64,000 nucleotides of DNA. It comes from Shewanella yunxiaonensis. Lineage in GTDB: Bacteria > Pseudomonadota > Gammaproteobacteria > Enterobacterales > Shewanellaceae. Below the pieces are notes generated by a model that did no database searches, was not told where the DNA came from, and was given only the letters and a program-made list of their open reading frames with translations. The translations under genes and the position numbers were made by a program. Positions within the stretch are counted from its first letter, which is position 1; every line of letters begins with the position of its first letter. Location of the stretch: the NCBI RefSeq assembly GCF_018223345.1, contig NZ_CP073587.1:3466001-3530000 (forward strand). Direction: 5' to 3'. This document shows positions 41,356-51,734 of this stretch, piece by piece.

Positions 41356-43413
41356 TTAGAACTTATCGGTAACGATCTTAGGTGTTACGAAGATCAATAA
41401 CTCATGCCGTTCATTGGAATCAGAGGTGTTACGGAACAGCGCACCTAACACCGGGATATCACCCAGTACTGGCACTTTGTTGACACTGTTGATCAACTGC
41501 TGCTGATAAATACCACCAAGAACGATGGTTTCACCATTGTTAACCAACACCTGAGTACCCACTTTCTGAGTATTGATAGAAACGGCTTCACCTAACGGTG
41601 TTGTCACCACTTCGCCTTTAGAATCCTGAGTGATTTCCAGATCAAGAATCACTTTGTTATCCGGAGTGATCTGCGGGGTCACCCGTAGGGACAATACCGC
41701 CTTCTTAAATTTAACCGTTGCGGCACCACTAGATGCAGATTCTACGTAGGGAATTTCAACCCCCTGCTCAATATACGCCGCTTTCTGATTAGATGTGGTA
41801 ATGCGCGGGCTGGCGATAATCTCACCTTTATTTTCCTGTTCCAACGCACTCAATTCCAAATCCAAAATGGTGCCATCTGCCAACTTGGCAACGTTGAAAG
41901 CGATACTCGCAGCACTTGTCGCTGAGGCAGGCAAATTGACGTTCAACCGATTATCGATTGAAGGTGTGCTCCCCGATACCAAATCAGAGACCCCTTCGAG
42001 AGTTCCTGACGTGCCATAATCTCCTTGAAGATCGGTAATCCCCCAACGAACCCCCAAGTCTTGAGCCACGGTGTCACTCACCGTCACCATACGTGATTCA
42101 ATCAATACCTGCTTAATTGGGATATCAAGTACTTTGATCAGGCGATGCACGTTTTCTAACGAATCCGCAGTGTCTTTTACTAACAAAGTATTGGTACGTT
42201 CATCAACGGTGACCGAACCACGGTCAGTTAACAGGCTCGCTTGAGCTTCACCTTTTAGCAATTTGGCGATGTCGGTCGCTTTCGCGTAATTGACTTGCAG
42301 ATATTCCGAGTACAAAGGCGCCAGCTTTTGTACTTCCTGCTTGTTTTTCAGATCCTGGCTCTCGCGAATCGCTATCTCTTCGGCTGGAGCCACCATCAGA
42401 ATATTACCTTCAATCCGCTTATCGAGTCCCTTGGTCTTGAGGATCAGGTCCAACGCTTGATCCCAAGGCACATCTTCCAGTCGCAGCGTAATGCTGCCGT
42501 CGACGGTATCACTGGTCACCAAATTGAAATTATTATAATCGGCCAGAATCTGCAGCACGGTGCGTACTGAAATGTTCTGGAAATCCAAAGACAATTTTTT
42601 ACCGGTATATTTTTTCTCAGGCTCAACAGCTGAAGTCGCTTTTTCATCCTGAGTCATGGTCAGATGGAAGGCGTTACCCTCTTCTTTATAGCTATATTTG
42701 TACGGGCCTTTAATATCGATCAGGAACCGCGTGGTCATATCGTCACGGAACGTTTCAAAACTACGCACTGGGGTCGAAAAGTCCTGAACATCCATTACAT
42801 ACAATTTATCATCTGGAATTTCTGTGTTGTAAAACTTCACTTCCAGTTTGGTGCCTTTTTGTTCAACGTTAGCGGCCACTGAAGCATTATTGAGGTTGAC
42901 AACCAACTCCCCGCCTTTGTCACCAGCCCGATGAAAATCGATATTTTCGATCTTATTAACGAACGGGCTGGCAGCTTTATCGGCCGCACTCATCGCTTCA
43001 TCATTAACGGTCAGTCGGTAAGTGTTGCCGATAGCCTTACCTTGATAAGGTCGTACTTTGTCAAGTTTCAAAGCAACTTGCAGTACACCATCTTGCTGTT
43101 CAGTTGTTAACTGCTCTACCCCGACCTGTTTGATCGGCAGCACGGCTTTTTCCAGTGTGGACGTTGCATCACTGAAATTCAGTTTAATACCTGCAGGCTC
43201 GGCACTGAGCTTCACTTCTGGATCGGCCACCGGACTATCAAAGACCAGTTCCAACTCCAACTGATGGTCAATGATGGTGTGATATTTCACATCGACAAGT
43301 TTGTTCGCAGCCAAAGCACAAGGAACAAGACTCACCATCAACACGCAGCCCAATGCAACTTGCCACCAGTTGCCTGCTGTCTCATGGGTTTTATGCACCA
43401 AAGAAAATCTCAT
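41356..43413 (-). CDS. pilQ: Type IV pilus secretin PilQ
   Basis: The outer-membrane channel through which the type IV pilus passes. A 685-residue precursor with a signal peptide (about 1-35), two AMIN peptidoglycan-binding domains (about 45-260), an STN domain (about 285-350: LSLDFQNISVRTVLQILADYNNFN), an N1/NolW domain (about 375-440), and the secretin barrel with VLIESRMVTVSDTVAQDLG and VPVLGDIPVLGALFRNT. It is the last gene of pilMNOPQ, 18 bases after pilP. Confidence 0.97.
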   Translation of the reverse strand: MRFSLVHKTHETAGNWWQVALGCVLMVSLVPCALAANKLVDVKYHTIIDHQLELELVFDSPVADPEVKLSAEPAGIKLNFSDATSTLEKAVLPIKQVGVEQLTTEQQDGVLQVALKLDKVRPYQGKAIGNTYRLTVNDEAMSAADKAASPFVNKIENIDFHRAGDKGGELVVNLNNASVAANVEQKGTKLEVKFYNTEIPDDKLYVMDVQDFSTPVRSFETFRDDMTTRFLIDIKGPYKYSYKEEGNAFHLTMTQDEKATSAVEPEKKYTGKKLSLDFQNISVRTVLQILADYNNFNLVTSDTVDGSITLRLEDVPWDQALDLILKTKGLDKRIEGNILMVAPAEEIAIRESQDLKNKQEVQKLAPLYSEYLQVNYAKATDIAKLLKGEAQASLLTDRGSVTVDERTNTLLVKDTADSLENVHRLIKVLDIPIKQVLIESRMVTVSDTVAQDLGVRWGITDLQGDYGTSGTLEGVSDLVSGSTPSIDNRLNVNLPASATSAASIAFNVAKLADGTILDLELSALEQENKGEIIASPRITTSNQKAAYIEQGVEIPYVESASSGAATVKFKKAVLSLRVTPQITPDNKVILDLEITQDSKGEVVTTPLGEAVSINTQKVGTQVLVNNGETIVLGGIYQQQLINSVNKVPVLGDIPVLGALFRNTSDSNERHELLIFVTPKIVTDKF

Positions 43414-43431
43414 TATTCCCTCTTCCTTTGC

Positions 43432-43950
43432 CTATTTTCCGCCGGTCAAATCCAGACTGCTGCTGCGCTCGGTCCAACAACCGGAACCGTCCGGAACCAA
43501 TTCAGTAATTTCGATACTGTTCTGATTTATCTTTGTTATATGGCCGTTAAATAGACCAATGTAATTTCCAACACCAATTCGATAAACGTTGCTGTCAGGG
43601 GTCTCAATCAATGCCCAGATAACACCGTTGTTACTGAGCGTGCCGCGCATTCTTAGGTTATCCAGCGCGTATGTTTCCAAGCGTTCCTTGCGACGTTTCA
43701 GGTCGGGCTGTCGACAATCCTTGGTTGTATCTATCGCTTCAGCGGTCAGCTCTCGGGATGGTGGTACAAAAGGACTGCGAAGCAGATCTGCATCATACTG
43801 AAAATGCTCAAATTTAGGCGGTTCCTTTAACGGAGGAATATGCGCCACATGCGTTTTCTTCACACTCTCCACATATTGCTGTAAATCTTCGTGGTTGCCA
43901 ATACAACCACTCAGCAGCACTATCAGCGGCAGGGGCAATATCCATCTCAT
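43432..43950 (-). CDS. pilP: Type IV pilus inner-membrane lipoprotein PilP
   Basis: A 172-residue lipoprotein with lipobox LLSGC (C16). An extended N-terminal arm leads to a small beta domain (about 95-165: YALDNLRMRGTLSNNGVIWALIETPDSNVYRIGVGNYIG). PilP connects the PilN-PilO inner-membrane heterodimer to PilQ. ATG overlaps the pilO stop by four bases. Confidence 0.95.
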   Translation of the reverse strand: MRWILPLPLIVLLSGCIGNHEDLQQYVESVKKTHVAHIPPLKEPPKFEHFQYDADLLRSPFVPPSRELTAEAIDTTKDCRQPDLKRRKERLETYALDNLRMRGTLSNNGVIWALIETPDSNVYRIGVGNYIGLFNGHITKINQNSIEITELVPDGSGCWTERSSSLDLTGGK

Positions 43951-44573
43951 TTGCTTTTCCCCTTAGCCTTTTTGGCATTTGCCGGTAACTCTGCACCTTC
44001 TTTAAAACGATAAGTTTTAGCTAAAATGTCCATCGACAAATTGCCATCAGCTTCTCGCTTAATCACAAAATCATGCAGACTGACAATCCGCGGTAATTTA
44101 GCGACACCACTGACCATGTGTCCCATTTGATGATAATCACCGGTTACAGACATCCGGATTGGGTATTCAATATAAAAATCACGTTGGACTTCTGCATCCC
44201 AATCAATGCTGTTGATACGCAAACCAGCGTCCGTCGCAACATAGGTCAAGTCATCCAGCAATCCGGGCATTTCGTTCTGAGATGGCAACATTTTCAGCAA
44301 TTCTGCGAACTGCGCTTCCATCTGCTTTAATTGTTCTCGGTAGAGATCCAGATTAGCCGCTAATTGATATTTATTGCGAAAATCGTCGCGTAATTGCTGC
44401 TCTTTACCCTGCTCTACCTTGTAGATATCAATCGCATCAGAAACAAACAGAAAATAACCACCGACAAATACCAGAATGGCTAAAATCCCGGCAAAAACCG
44501 CTTTGACCTGGGTTGGCCAGCCACCGATATTTTCCATGTCCAGATCATTAAACTGGCTCAAATCAAACTTCAT
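43947..44573 (-). CDS. pilO: Type IV pilus alignment protein PilO
   Basis: A 208-residue bitopic protein: one membrane helix (about 27-48), a periplasmic coiled coil (about 60-100), and a ferredoxin-like domain. It forms a heterodimer with PilN and sets pilus alignment. Overlaps pilN upstream and pilP downstream by four bases each, indicating translational coupling. The C-terminal Lys-rich tail (ANAKKAKGKSK) is unusual in length but short. Confidence 0.94.
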   Translation of the reverse strand: MKFDLSQFNDLDMENIGGWPTQVKAVFAGILAILVFVGGYFLFVSDAIDIYKVEQGKEQQLRDDFRNKYQLAANLDLYREQLKQMEAQFAELLKMLPSQNEMPGLLDDLTYVATDAGLRINSIDWDAEVQRDFYIEYPIRMSVTGDYHQMGHMVSGVAKLPRIVSLHDFVIKREADGNLSMDILAKTYRFKEGAELPANAKKAKGKSK

Positions 44574-45163
44574 TTAGCGGTTCCCCCCTTAGCAGTCTGG
44601 ACTGAGCCCGCAGGTGGTTGTTCCCCACCTTTGATAGTGACTTTAAGACTGAACCGCTGCAGTTCCCGGATATCATCTTTCTGAGATACGATGGATTGCA
44701 TTGTCGGGTCTTGCAGCCACGCTGATGCCTTAATCTTGCGCATCATGTTGGCTACGTTGTTGTTAGATTCGCTACGACCTTCAATCCAGATAATACTGCC
44801 TTTCTTTTCTACGCTTGAAAGGTAAACGCCGGGAGGTATCACCCGTACCAGCTCATCCAATATATGCGTCGGCAGATTACGTGACTGCTGCAAATCCAGA
44901 ATGATTTCAGTACGTTTTTCAATATCAGCTTTTCGTTGCTTAATCTTGGTGATCTCAGCAATCTGCTTATCAAGTTGCTGAATTTCATGCTGCAGATAAG
45001 CATTACGTTCTCGCTGATCATCCGTCATCCAGCCAATAAATTGCAGCGCCAGATAAACCAGCACCGCGGCACCGATAAATACAGCGGCCAGAATCCCGAT
45101 ATAGTCACGTTTCTGTTTTTCCCTCGCCTCTTCACGCCAGGGCAGCAGGTTTATGTTCGCCAT
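44570..45163 (-). CDS. pilN: Type IV pilus assembly protein PilN
   Basis: A 197-residue bitopic protein. The cytoplasmic N terminus MANINLLPWREEAR contains the INLLPWR motif that binds PilM, followed by a membrane helix (about 22-44), a coiled coil and a periplasmic ferredoxin-like domain. The start is ATG 45163, eight bases after AAGGAG; it overlaps the end of pilM by 13 bases. A start ten codons further upstream lacks a ribosome binding site. Confidence 0.95.
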   Translation of the reverse strand: MANINLLPWREEAREKQKRDYIGILAAVFIGAAVLVYLALQFIGWMTDDQRERNAYLQHEIQQLDKQIAEITKIKQRKADIEKRTEIILDLQQSRNLPTHILDELVRVIPPGVYLSSVEKKGSIIWIEGRSESNNNVANMMRKIKASAWLQDPTMQSIVSQKDDIRELQRFSLKVTIKGGEQPPAGSVQTAKGGTAK

Positions 45164-46230
45164 TGCCCATAACTCCTTAATGCGAGACCGCAAGCAATCA
45201 TGTATTTGCTGATATTTGGCGCCAGTTTTTGCTGAACACTGCCGTCAGCCTGCAAACACCCTTTAAAAGGATCCGCAGTGATCGTTGGTACCCCGAGTTC
45301 ATTCGTCAGCAGGTTGGCCATTCCTTCCAGCTTCGAAGTTCCTCCACACAAGACCAGTTGATCAACCTTATCTTTACCGCTGGAAGTACAGTAAATTTGT
45401 AGTGTGCGCTTAATTTGCTGCAACAACTGATTCTGAAATGGCGATAACACTTCAAACATATAGTTACGTGGCAAGTCGCCTTCGACCTTGGCTTTTTCTG
45501 CCTGGTCATACGCCATTCCGTAGAAAGAGAGAATTGACTGGGTGAAGATTTCACCACCAAAGGCTTGCTCGCGGATAAATGTGGTTTCACCATTTTCCAC
45601 CACGGCGAATGTGGTCATATTGGCACCGATATCGATCAGTACTACGACACCTTTCGCTGTCTCTGGCGGCAGTTGCGCGGCAATCAGTTCATAGGCTCGA
45701 CCCAGCGCATAACCTTCTACATCAACAACTTTGGTCTCAAGGCCAATTTCATCTAAAACATCGACCCGGGAATCAATGTTTTCGGTACGACTTGCACTGA
45801 GCAGCACATCAACCTTGGAAGGATCAGCTTTGTTGACGTTAAGGGTTTCAAAATCGATGGACACTTCATCAAGGGAATACGGAATCAGGTTATCTGCTTC
45901 AATCTCGATCTGAGCTTCCATTTCAGCTTCCGTCAATGACGCATCCATATAAATCACTTTGGTCATGACTGCTGAGCCAGAAACCGCGACGGCTGCAAAT
46001 TTGATAGATTTAGGCAATTGCCGTTTGATCTGGCGTAATGCCTCAATAACAGCGTCTTTATCCCTGATGTCATGGTCGCTCACTGCGCCCTTTTTTAAGG
46101 GAACCACCGCATGAGCCTGTATTTTATAACCTTCAGCTGTCTTACCCAACATAATAGCCTTGACTTCGTGTGAACCGATGTCAATTCCGACCATTTGAGG
46201 GGCTTGACGCTTCCATAGATTAGAAAGCAT
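45151..46230 (-). CDS. pilM: Type IV pilus actin-like ATPase PilM
   Basis: A 359-residue cytoplasmic actin-like protein: MVGIDIGSHEVKAIML (phosphate 1), VVVLIDIGANMTTFAVVENG (phosphate 2), LVLCGGTSKLEGM (adenosine). It docks onto the PilN tail and couples the cytoplasmic motor parts to the inner-membrane ring. First gene of pilMNOPQ; divergent from mrcA with a 182-base AT-rich gap that must hold both promoters. Confidence 0.96.
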   Translation of the reverse strand: MLSNLWKRQAPQMVGIDIGSHEVKAIMLGKTAEGYKIQAHAVVPLKKGAVSDHDIRDKDAVIEALRQIKRQLPKSIKFAAVAVSGSAVMTKVIYMDASLTEAEMEAQIEIEADNLIPYSLDEVSIDFETLNVNKADPSKVDVLLSASRTENIDSRVDVLDEIGLETKVVDVEGYALGRAYELIAAQLPPETAKGVVVLIDIGANMTTFAVVENGETTFIREQAFGGEIFTQSILSFYGMAYDQAEKAKVEGDLPRNYMFEVLSPFQNQLLQQIKRTLQIYCTSSGKDKVDQLVLCGGTSKLEGMANLLTNELGVPTITADPFKGCLQADGSVQQKLAPNISKYMIACGLALRSYGQWRT

Positions 46231-46412
46231 TGTCCCGGTGCCTTATTGTTATTGTTGAATCGAAGCGTAGCACAAACATAGTTTGATTGTGATCTTTATA
46301 TAATATTCTATTAACATTTTTGCACTGTTTATTTTTATAATTGTAATTCACTTCACCCCAGCGATTGTGCCTTATATACTATTTACCCCTCAACAGGTTA
46401 TGGAATAATCCG

Positions 46413-48986
46413 GTGAAGTGGTTTAAACGCATACTTATCGCTGTATTCAGTCTCGCGCTATTGGGAATCATTGCCATTATCTGCGCGTATTTTTACGTTT
46501 TGCCGGATCTGCCAGACGTCAATACATTGAAAACCGTCAAACTTCAGACGCCACTTAAAATATATTCAAGTGATGGCAAACTTATTTCTCAATTTGGGGA
46601 AAAGCGTCGTATTCCATTGCAATTGAGTGATGTTCCCAAACCTTTGTTACAAGCATTTATTGCTACCGAAGATTCACGCTTTTATGAGCACAACGGTGTC
46701 GATCCCATTGGGGTGCTGCGCGCGGCATTAGTGATGATTACTACCGGCCAAAAGCGCCAGGGTGCAAGTACCATTACCATGCAGGTAGCCCGTAACTTCT
46801 TTTTGACTCGAGATAAGAAGTTTATCCGAAAAATCAAAGAAATCTTTATTGCACTTCACATTGAACAGCTTTTAACTAAAGACGAGATTCTGGAACTATA
46901 TGTCAACCGGATCTACCTCGGGCAACGCGCCTATGGCGTCGGGGCGGCAGCACAAGTGTATTACGGCAAGGATGTAAAAGACCTGACGCTTGCAGAAATG
47001 GCCGTGATTGCAGGGCTCCCCAAAGCGCCGTCAACCGTTAACCCCATCACCTCTCCGGAAAGAGCCAAGGCTCGTCGTAACGTAGTCCTGCGGCGAATGC
47101 TGGATGTGGGATACATCAATCAAAACGACTATCAAGTGGCTGCTGCTGCGCCGATCACCGCCAAGTACCATGGTGCGGAAATCGACCTATATGCACCTTA
47201 TATCTCAGAGATGGCGAGAGATTATATGGTGCAGAAATACGGTGAAGAAGAAGCCTACACCGGTGGTTACAACGTCTACACCACTATCAATTCTGATCTG
47301 CAACAAAAAGCGCAAAAAGCGTTACGCAACAACGTCTATGCCTATGACGAACGTCATGGTTACCGGGGGCCGGTGTCAGTCTTATGGACAGATTCTGAGC
47401 CGGCGCCGGATAAGTTGGTTGAAACACTAAAACAGACAGCACCTGTGCAGGAGTTACAGCCAGCTGCCGTCATCAAAGTGGAAGACAAGCAGGCCGAAGT
47501 ATTACTTGGAAATGGTCACACCGTAACCATTCCTTGGGAAGGTTTAAACTGGGCACGCAGCTTTATTAACGACAGACGCCAGGGGCCATCACCCAAATCA
47601 GCGGCGGATGTTGTCAAAGTTGGCGAACAGATCTGGGTCCGCCCGATGGGCGATAGTTGGCAATTATCGCAACTTCCACAAGTTGCCAGCGCGATGGTCT
47701 CTCTCGATCCTCATGACGGCGCCATCCGTACCTTGGTAGGTGGATTTAGCTTCACTCAAAGCCAATACAACCGGGTGGTGCAGGCCAAACGTCAGTTAGG
47801 CTCTAACATCAAGCCATTCCTGTATGCTACTGCATTGGAAAAAGGTTACACCCTGGCGACATTGATTAATAACGCCCCTATTAATAAGCCTGATTTAAGT
47901 CAGGGTACCGCCTGGCGCCCTAAAAATTCGCCTGATGTCTACGGCGGTCCAACTAGACTGCGCGTCGGATTGGCGCAATCCATCAACGTCATGGCGGTCA
48001 GAACACTGCGATATATTGGACTGGATGCGGCAATTGATAAACTCAGTCAGTTTGGATTTGATCCGGCCGATCTGAACCGTAACGAATCACTGGCATTAGG
48101 CTCTCCGTCAGTGACTCCCTTGCAGGTTGTTACCGCGTTCTCAAGTTTCGCGAATGGCGGTCAATTGTTGGAACCCTACTTCATTGCACGCGTCGATGAT
48201 GCCTATGGCAGGACGATTGAGCGCGCTGATCCTGCACTGGCTTGCGATACAATGCCAGCAGCAACAGTAGCTAACGTGCAAACTACAGCAATGGCACCTG
48301 AATCGACCATTACCAGCTTAGACCGTCCAGAGGATAATCCCGTAGCGGTTACCGTTGCCGCCAGTGATCTGCCATATACCTGTGACAACCCTCAGGCACG
48401 TCATGCTAAACGAGTTATCTCCAAACAGATTGCGTTCCTGATAACCGATGCGCTTAAGAGCGTGATTTGGGGGGGTGGCGACTGGAATCATGGTACCGCA
48501 TGGAACGGTACCGCTTGGCGTGCTGCTCGCGTGGTAAAACGGCATGATATTGCCGGTAAAACCGGTACCACCAATGAATCTAGAGATACCTGGTTCAGTG
48601 GGTTTAACCCGAGTCTGGTCACCACCGCCTGGGTAGGTTTTGATGATCATAGTCGCGAGTTAGGTCGTGTGGCCTGGAATCCTAACGGTGCAAAAGATCA
48701 GATTTCTGGAGCAGAATCCGGGGCTAAGACTGCCGGGCCGGCCTGGAACGAGTTTATGCACGATGCCTTAGAAGGCACGCCAGAAATCCCGATGACACCA
48801 CCAGCGGGTATCGTCTCGGTAAGGATTGATTTAGCAACTGGCAAGTTATCCCGTAAGAACGACTATACCAGTGATTTTGAATACTTTATTCAAGGCACTG
48901 AGCCCAAGGAATACGCCAGCGATGCTACCGAGGACAGTAACTTGTTCCTTGATTCCGGCAAAACATCGGAAAACTTGTTTAACTAA
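46413..48986 (+). CDS. mrcA: Penicillin-binding protein 1a
   Basis: A bifunctional peptidoglycan synthase, 857 residues, anchored by one N-terminal helix (about 6-28). The glycosyltransferase domain has EDSRFYEHNGVDPIG, GASTITMQVARNFF and KDEILELYVNRIYLG. An OB-like insert is near 300-420. The transpeptidase domain has the active serine S464 in GSNIK, SINVM, and KTGTTNES. The start is GTG 46413, with GGA upstream and an N terminus like E. coli PBP1a. LpoA, its activator, is encoded 14 kb to the left. Confidence 0.96.
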   Translation: MKWFKRILIAVFSLALLGIIAIICAYFYVLPDLPDVNTLKTVKLQTPLKIYSSDGKLISQFGEKRRIPLQLSDVPKPLLQAFIATEDSRFYEHNGVDPIGVLRAALVMITTGQKRQGASTITMQVARNFFLTRDKKFIRKIKEIFIALHIEQLLTKDEILELYVNRIYLGQRAYGVGAAAQVYYGKDVKDLTLAEMAVIAGLPKAPSTVNPITSPERAKARRNVVLRRMLDVGYINQNDYQVAAAAPITAKYHGAEIDLYAPYISEMARDYMVQKYGEEEAYTGGYNVYTTINSDLQQKAQKALRNNVYAYDERHGYRGPVSVLWTDSEPAPDKLVETLKQTAPVQELQPAAVIKVEDKQAEVLLGNGHTVTIPWEGLNWARSFINDRRQGPSPKSAADVVKVGEQIWVRPMGDSWQLSQLPQVASAMVSLDPHDGAIRTLVGGFSFTQSQYNRVVQAKRQLGSNIKPFLYATALEKGYTLATLINNAPINKPDLSQGTAWRPKNSPDVYGGPTRLRVGLAQSINVMAVRTLRYIGLDAAIDKLSQFGFDPADLNRNESLALGSPSVTPLQVVTAFSSFANGGQLLEPYFIARVDDAYGRTIERADPALACDTMPAATVANVQTTAMAPESTITSLDRPEDNPVAVTVAASDLPYTCDNPQARHAKRVISKQIAFLITDALKSVIWGGGDWNHGTAWNGTAWRAARVVKRHDIAGKTGTTNESRDTWFSGFNPSLVTTAWVGFDDHSRELGRVAWNPNGAKDQISGAESGAKTAGPAWNEFMHDALEGTPEIPMTPPAGIVSVRIDLATGKLSRKNDYTSDFEYFIQGTEPKEYASDATEDSNLFLDSGKTSENLFN

Positions 48987-49002
48987 CTCAATGTTATTCA
49001 AT

Positions 49003-49030
49003 AAAAAACGCGCCAGCTGGCGCGTTTTTT
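49003..49030. terminator. Bidirectional terminator mrcA / argH
   Basis: A 28-base perfect palindrome, AAAAAACGCGCCAG joined directly to its reverse complement. It gives a GC-rich hairpin with a T-run on both strands, between the convergent mrcA and argH stops. Confidence 0.95.
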
Positions 49031-49046
49031 ATCAGTGGCTCACTGA

Positions 49047-50411
49047 TCAGTATTTCTTTGCGTCCAGTGCGGCTTGCACCTGCACTAATGCGGTGCCACC
49101 AAGCACATTACGCTTCTCAAGACATGCTTCAATGGTCAGATTTGGGTAAACATCTTCGGCAATGATCGCGGCATAAGTCTGTAAAGTGGCTAATGGCAAC
49201 GCTTCAATCGGCTTACCTTCAGCAATTGCTTTTAACACCACTTCACCCACGACATGGTGCGCTTCACGAAATGGCATGCCTTTAGAAACCAAGTAATCGG
49301 CCAGTTCTGTCGCATTGGCATAGCCTTGCTGGGCAGCCTGCAAGGCTCGATTACGATTCACCTTCACGCCTTCCAATACCAAAGCGGCCATTTTAAGACA
49401 CAGACTCCAGCTGTCCATCACATCGAACAGGCCTTCTTTGTCTTCCTGCATGTCCTTGTTATAGGCCAGCGGCAGTGCTTTCATCGTGGTCAGAATACCA
49501 GTCAAAGAACCATAAACCCGGCCAGTTTTACCGCGGATCAATTCCAGTGCATCTGGGTTTTTCTTCTGTGGCATCAACGATGAACCAGAAGTGACGTTAT
49601 CAGCCAGTTCAATGAAATTGGCTTCACCAGAGTTGAAGAAAATCATATCTTCCGCCATGCGGCTAAGATGCATCATGCTGATGGCTGCGTCACTGCATAA
49701 CTCCACCACATGGTCACGATCAGAGACACTATCAAGGCTGTTCAGTGTAGGAGCTGCAAACCCCAGGCTCAATGCCAACGCTTTACGATCCACCGGATAA
49801 GCAGTACCTGCCAGCGCACCACTGCCCAACGGACAGGTATTCAGACGGGTTACGGTATCTTGCAGACGGCTGAGGTCACGCTCAAACATTTCCACGTAAG
49901 CTAAGGCCCAATGCCCCATAGTCACTGGTTGAGCCCGTTGCAAATGAGTATATCCTGGCATCACCGCATCCAGCTCGCGCTCTGCCAGCGCTAACATCGC
50001 CTGCTTTAACTGCGTCAGCAAAGTCAGCAAGTGCTCAGCTTCTTCTTTACACCAAAGCTTAAGGTCAGTTGCCACCTGATCGTTACGCGAACGCCCGGTA
50101 TGCAATTTTTTGCCAAGGTCACCGACTTTATCGATCAGTTTCTGTTCGACAAAACTGTGAATATCTTCAGCGCCAGAACTCAGGATCTGTTGTGGCTGAT
50201 CTTTAACTTCAACGAGCAATTCCTGAAGTGCCTGTTGCAAAGACGCCAATTCTGCCTCAGTCAACACACCAGCTTTGGCAATTGCGGCAGCCCAGGCAAC
50301 CGAGCCCTGAATGTCCTGTTCCACCAGCCGATAATCTACTGGCAACGAGTCATTGAAGAGTTGGAAAAGTTCGCTGCTCGGGCCACTGAAGCGGCCGCCC
50401 CATAATGCCAT
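49047..50411 (-). CDS. argH: Argininosuccinate lyase
   Basis: Splits argininosuccinate into arginine and fumarate, the last step of arginine synthesis. The 454-residue product has the fumarase-superfamily signature [25 protein letters not shown] and [10 protein letters not shown]. It ends at normal length: there is no fused N-acetylglutamate synthase domain, which some marine gammaproteobacteria carry. Last gene of argCBFGH, 63 bases after argG, with a hairpin between them. Confidence 0.97.
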   Translation of the reverse strand: MALWGGRFSGPSSELFQLFNDSLPVDYRLVEQDIQGSVAWAAAIAKAGVLTEAELASLQQALQELLVEVKDQPQQILSSGAEDIHSFVEQKLIDKVGDLGKKLHTGRSRNDQVATDLKLWCKEEAEHLLTLLTQLKQAMLALAERELDAVMPGYTHLQRAQPVTMGHWALAYVEMFERDLSRLQDTVTRLNTCPLGSGALAGTAYPVDRKALALSLGFAAPTLNSLDSVSDRDHVVELCSDAAISMMHLSRMAEDMIFFNSGEANFIELADNVTSGSSLMPQKKNPDALELIRGKTGRVYGSLTGILTTMKALPLAYNKDMQEDKEGLFDVMDSWSLCLKMAALVLEGVKVNRNRALQAAQQGYANATELADYLVSKGMPFREAHHVVGEVVLKAIAEGKPIEALPLATLQTYAAIIAEDVYPNLTIEACLEKRNVLGGTALVQVQAALDAKKY

Positions 50412-50438
50412 GTTGAAATTCCTCTGTTACGAATAAAC

Positions 50439-50461
50439 AAAAAGGGGCGCCAGGGCGCCCC
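50439..50461 (-). terminator. Terminator-like hairpin between argG and argH
   Basis: GGGGCGCC (50444-50451) and GGCGCCCC (50454-50461) form a very GC-rich stem, followed on the minus strand by five T. It lies within the arg operon, 14 bases past the argG stop, and could reduce read-through into argH or stabilise the argG 3' end. Confidence 0.75.
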
Positions 50462-50474
50462 ATAAATCACAGTC

Positions 50475-51701
50475 TTACTTGTTGCTATTGATGGCGCGGA
50501 TACGGCTTGCCAGAGAATACAAACGGATAAAGCCTTCCGCATGTTTCTGGTCGTATACAGTATCTTCACCGAAGGTAGCAAATGCTTCAGAGTACAGGCT
50601 GTTAGGTGAACGTTTTTTCACTGGGGTCGCCTGACCTTTGTAAAGCTTGATCACCACTTCACCATTAACATCTTTGGCAAGCGCTTCAGACGCCGCAATC
50701 AAAGAGTTGCATAGCGGAGTGAACCAGCGACCGTCATACACCAGATGCGCCATCTGGGCAGCGACCTGTTCACGCCATGAGCGACTGGTTTTATCCAGCA
50801 CCAGTTCTTCCACTGCACGCAGTGCAGCCATCATTACGGTGCCCCCAGGAGTTTCGTAACAGCCACGAGACTTCATCCCTACCAGACGGTTTTCGGTAAT
50901 GTCTACGCGACCAACACCATGCGCCGCGGCGATTTCGTTGAGTTTCACCAACGCAGCATAAGGCTCCAGCTGTTCACCATTAACGGCAGTCACACGGCAA
51001 TCTTTCACTTCTACAGTGACATACTCAGGAGCATCTGGTGCATCTTCTGGATCAACGGTCCAAGTCCAAACCGCTTTGCTGGGTTCGTTCCATGGGCTTT
51101 CCAACTCACCGCCTTCAGTAGAGATGTGCCAGGCATTGGCGTCACGGCTGTAAATTTTGGTTGCTGATGCTGTGGTCTTGATATGACGTTCAGCCAGGTA
51201 GGCCAGCAGATCTTCACGGCTCTGCATGGTCCATTCACGCCATGGCGCAATCACTTTCAGATCGGGCGCCAATGCAGCAAAACAGCCTTCAAAACGCACC
51301 TGGTCATTACCTTTACCAGTACAACCATGAGCCAAGGCATCAGCCCCGACTTTACGGGCCACTTCTACCTGAGCTTTGGCAATGATTGGGCGAGCCATTG
51401 AGGTACCCAACAGGTAAGTACCTTCATAAACTGCACCTGTCGCAATAGTCGGGTAGATGTAGTCTTTAACAAATTCTTCTTTCAAATCGACGATATGGCA
51501 CTCAGAAGCACCAGAAGCCAAGGCTTTTTCAGTCAAGCCCACCAGCTCTGCTGGATCCTGACCGATATCCGCACAAAAGGCGACGATTTCGCAGTTGTTA
51601 TAGTTTTCTTTCAGCCATGGGATGATGGCCGAGGTGTCCAAACCACCGGAGTAAGCCAGCACCACCTTTTTCACTTGTGTGTTTTTCTGTGCAATAGACA
51701 T
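50475..51701 (-). CDS. argG: Argininosuccinate synthase
   Basis: Joins citrulline and aspartate with ATP. The 408-residue product has the N-type ATP-pyrophosphatase P-loop [25 protein letters not shown] and [12 protein letters not shown]. This is the common short bacterial form, unlike the 447-residue E. coli enzyme. It lies 33 bases after argF. The ATG follows a purine-rich CCAGGAAA site. Confidence 0.97.
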   Translation of the reverse strand: MSIAQKNTQVKKVVLAYSGGLDTSAIIPWLKENYNNCEIVAFCADIGQDPAELVGLTEKALASGASECHIVDLKEEFVKDYIYPTIATGAVYEGTYLLGTSMARPIIAKAQVEVARKVGADALAHGCTGKGNDQVRFEGCFAALAPDLKVIAPWREWTMQSREDLLAYLAERHIKTTASATKIYSRDANAWHISTEGGELESPWNEPSKAVWTWTVDPEDAPDAPEYVTVEVKDCRVTAVNGEQLEPYAALVKLNEIAAAHGVGRVDITENRLVGMKSRGCYETPGGTVMMAALRAVEELVLDKTSRSWREQVAAQMAHLVYDGRWFTPLCNSLIAASEALAKDVNGEVVIKLYKGQATPVKKRSPNSLYSEAFATFGEDTVYDQKHAEGFIRLYSLASRIRAINSNK

Positions 51702-51734
51702 CTTATATTTCCTGGATTAAAAGGCCTTTGGCCA

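Noticed and set aside
49047..50411. ArgH-ArgA fusion
   Set aside because: The protein ends at the normal ArgH length with a terminator directly after; no acetyltransferase domain.
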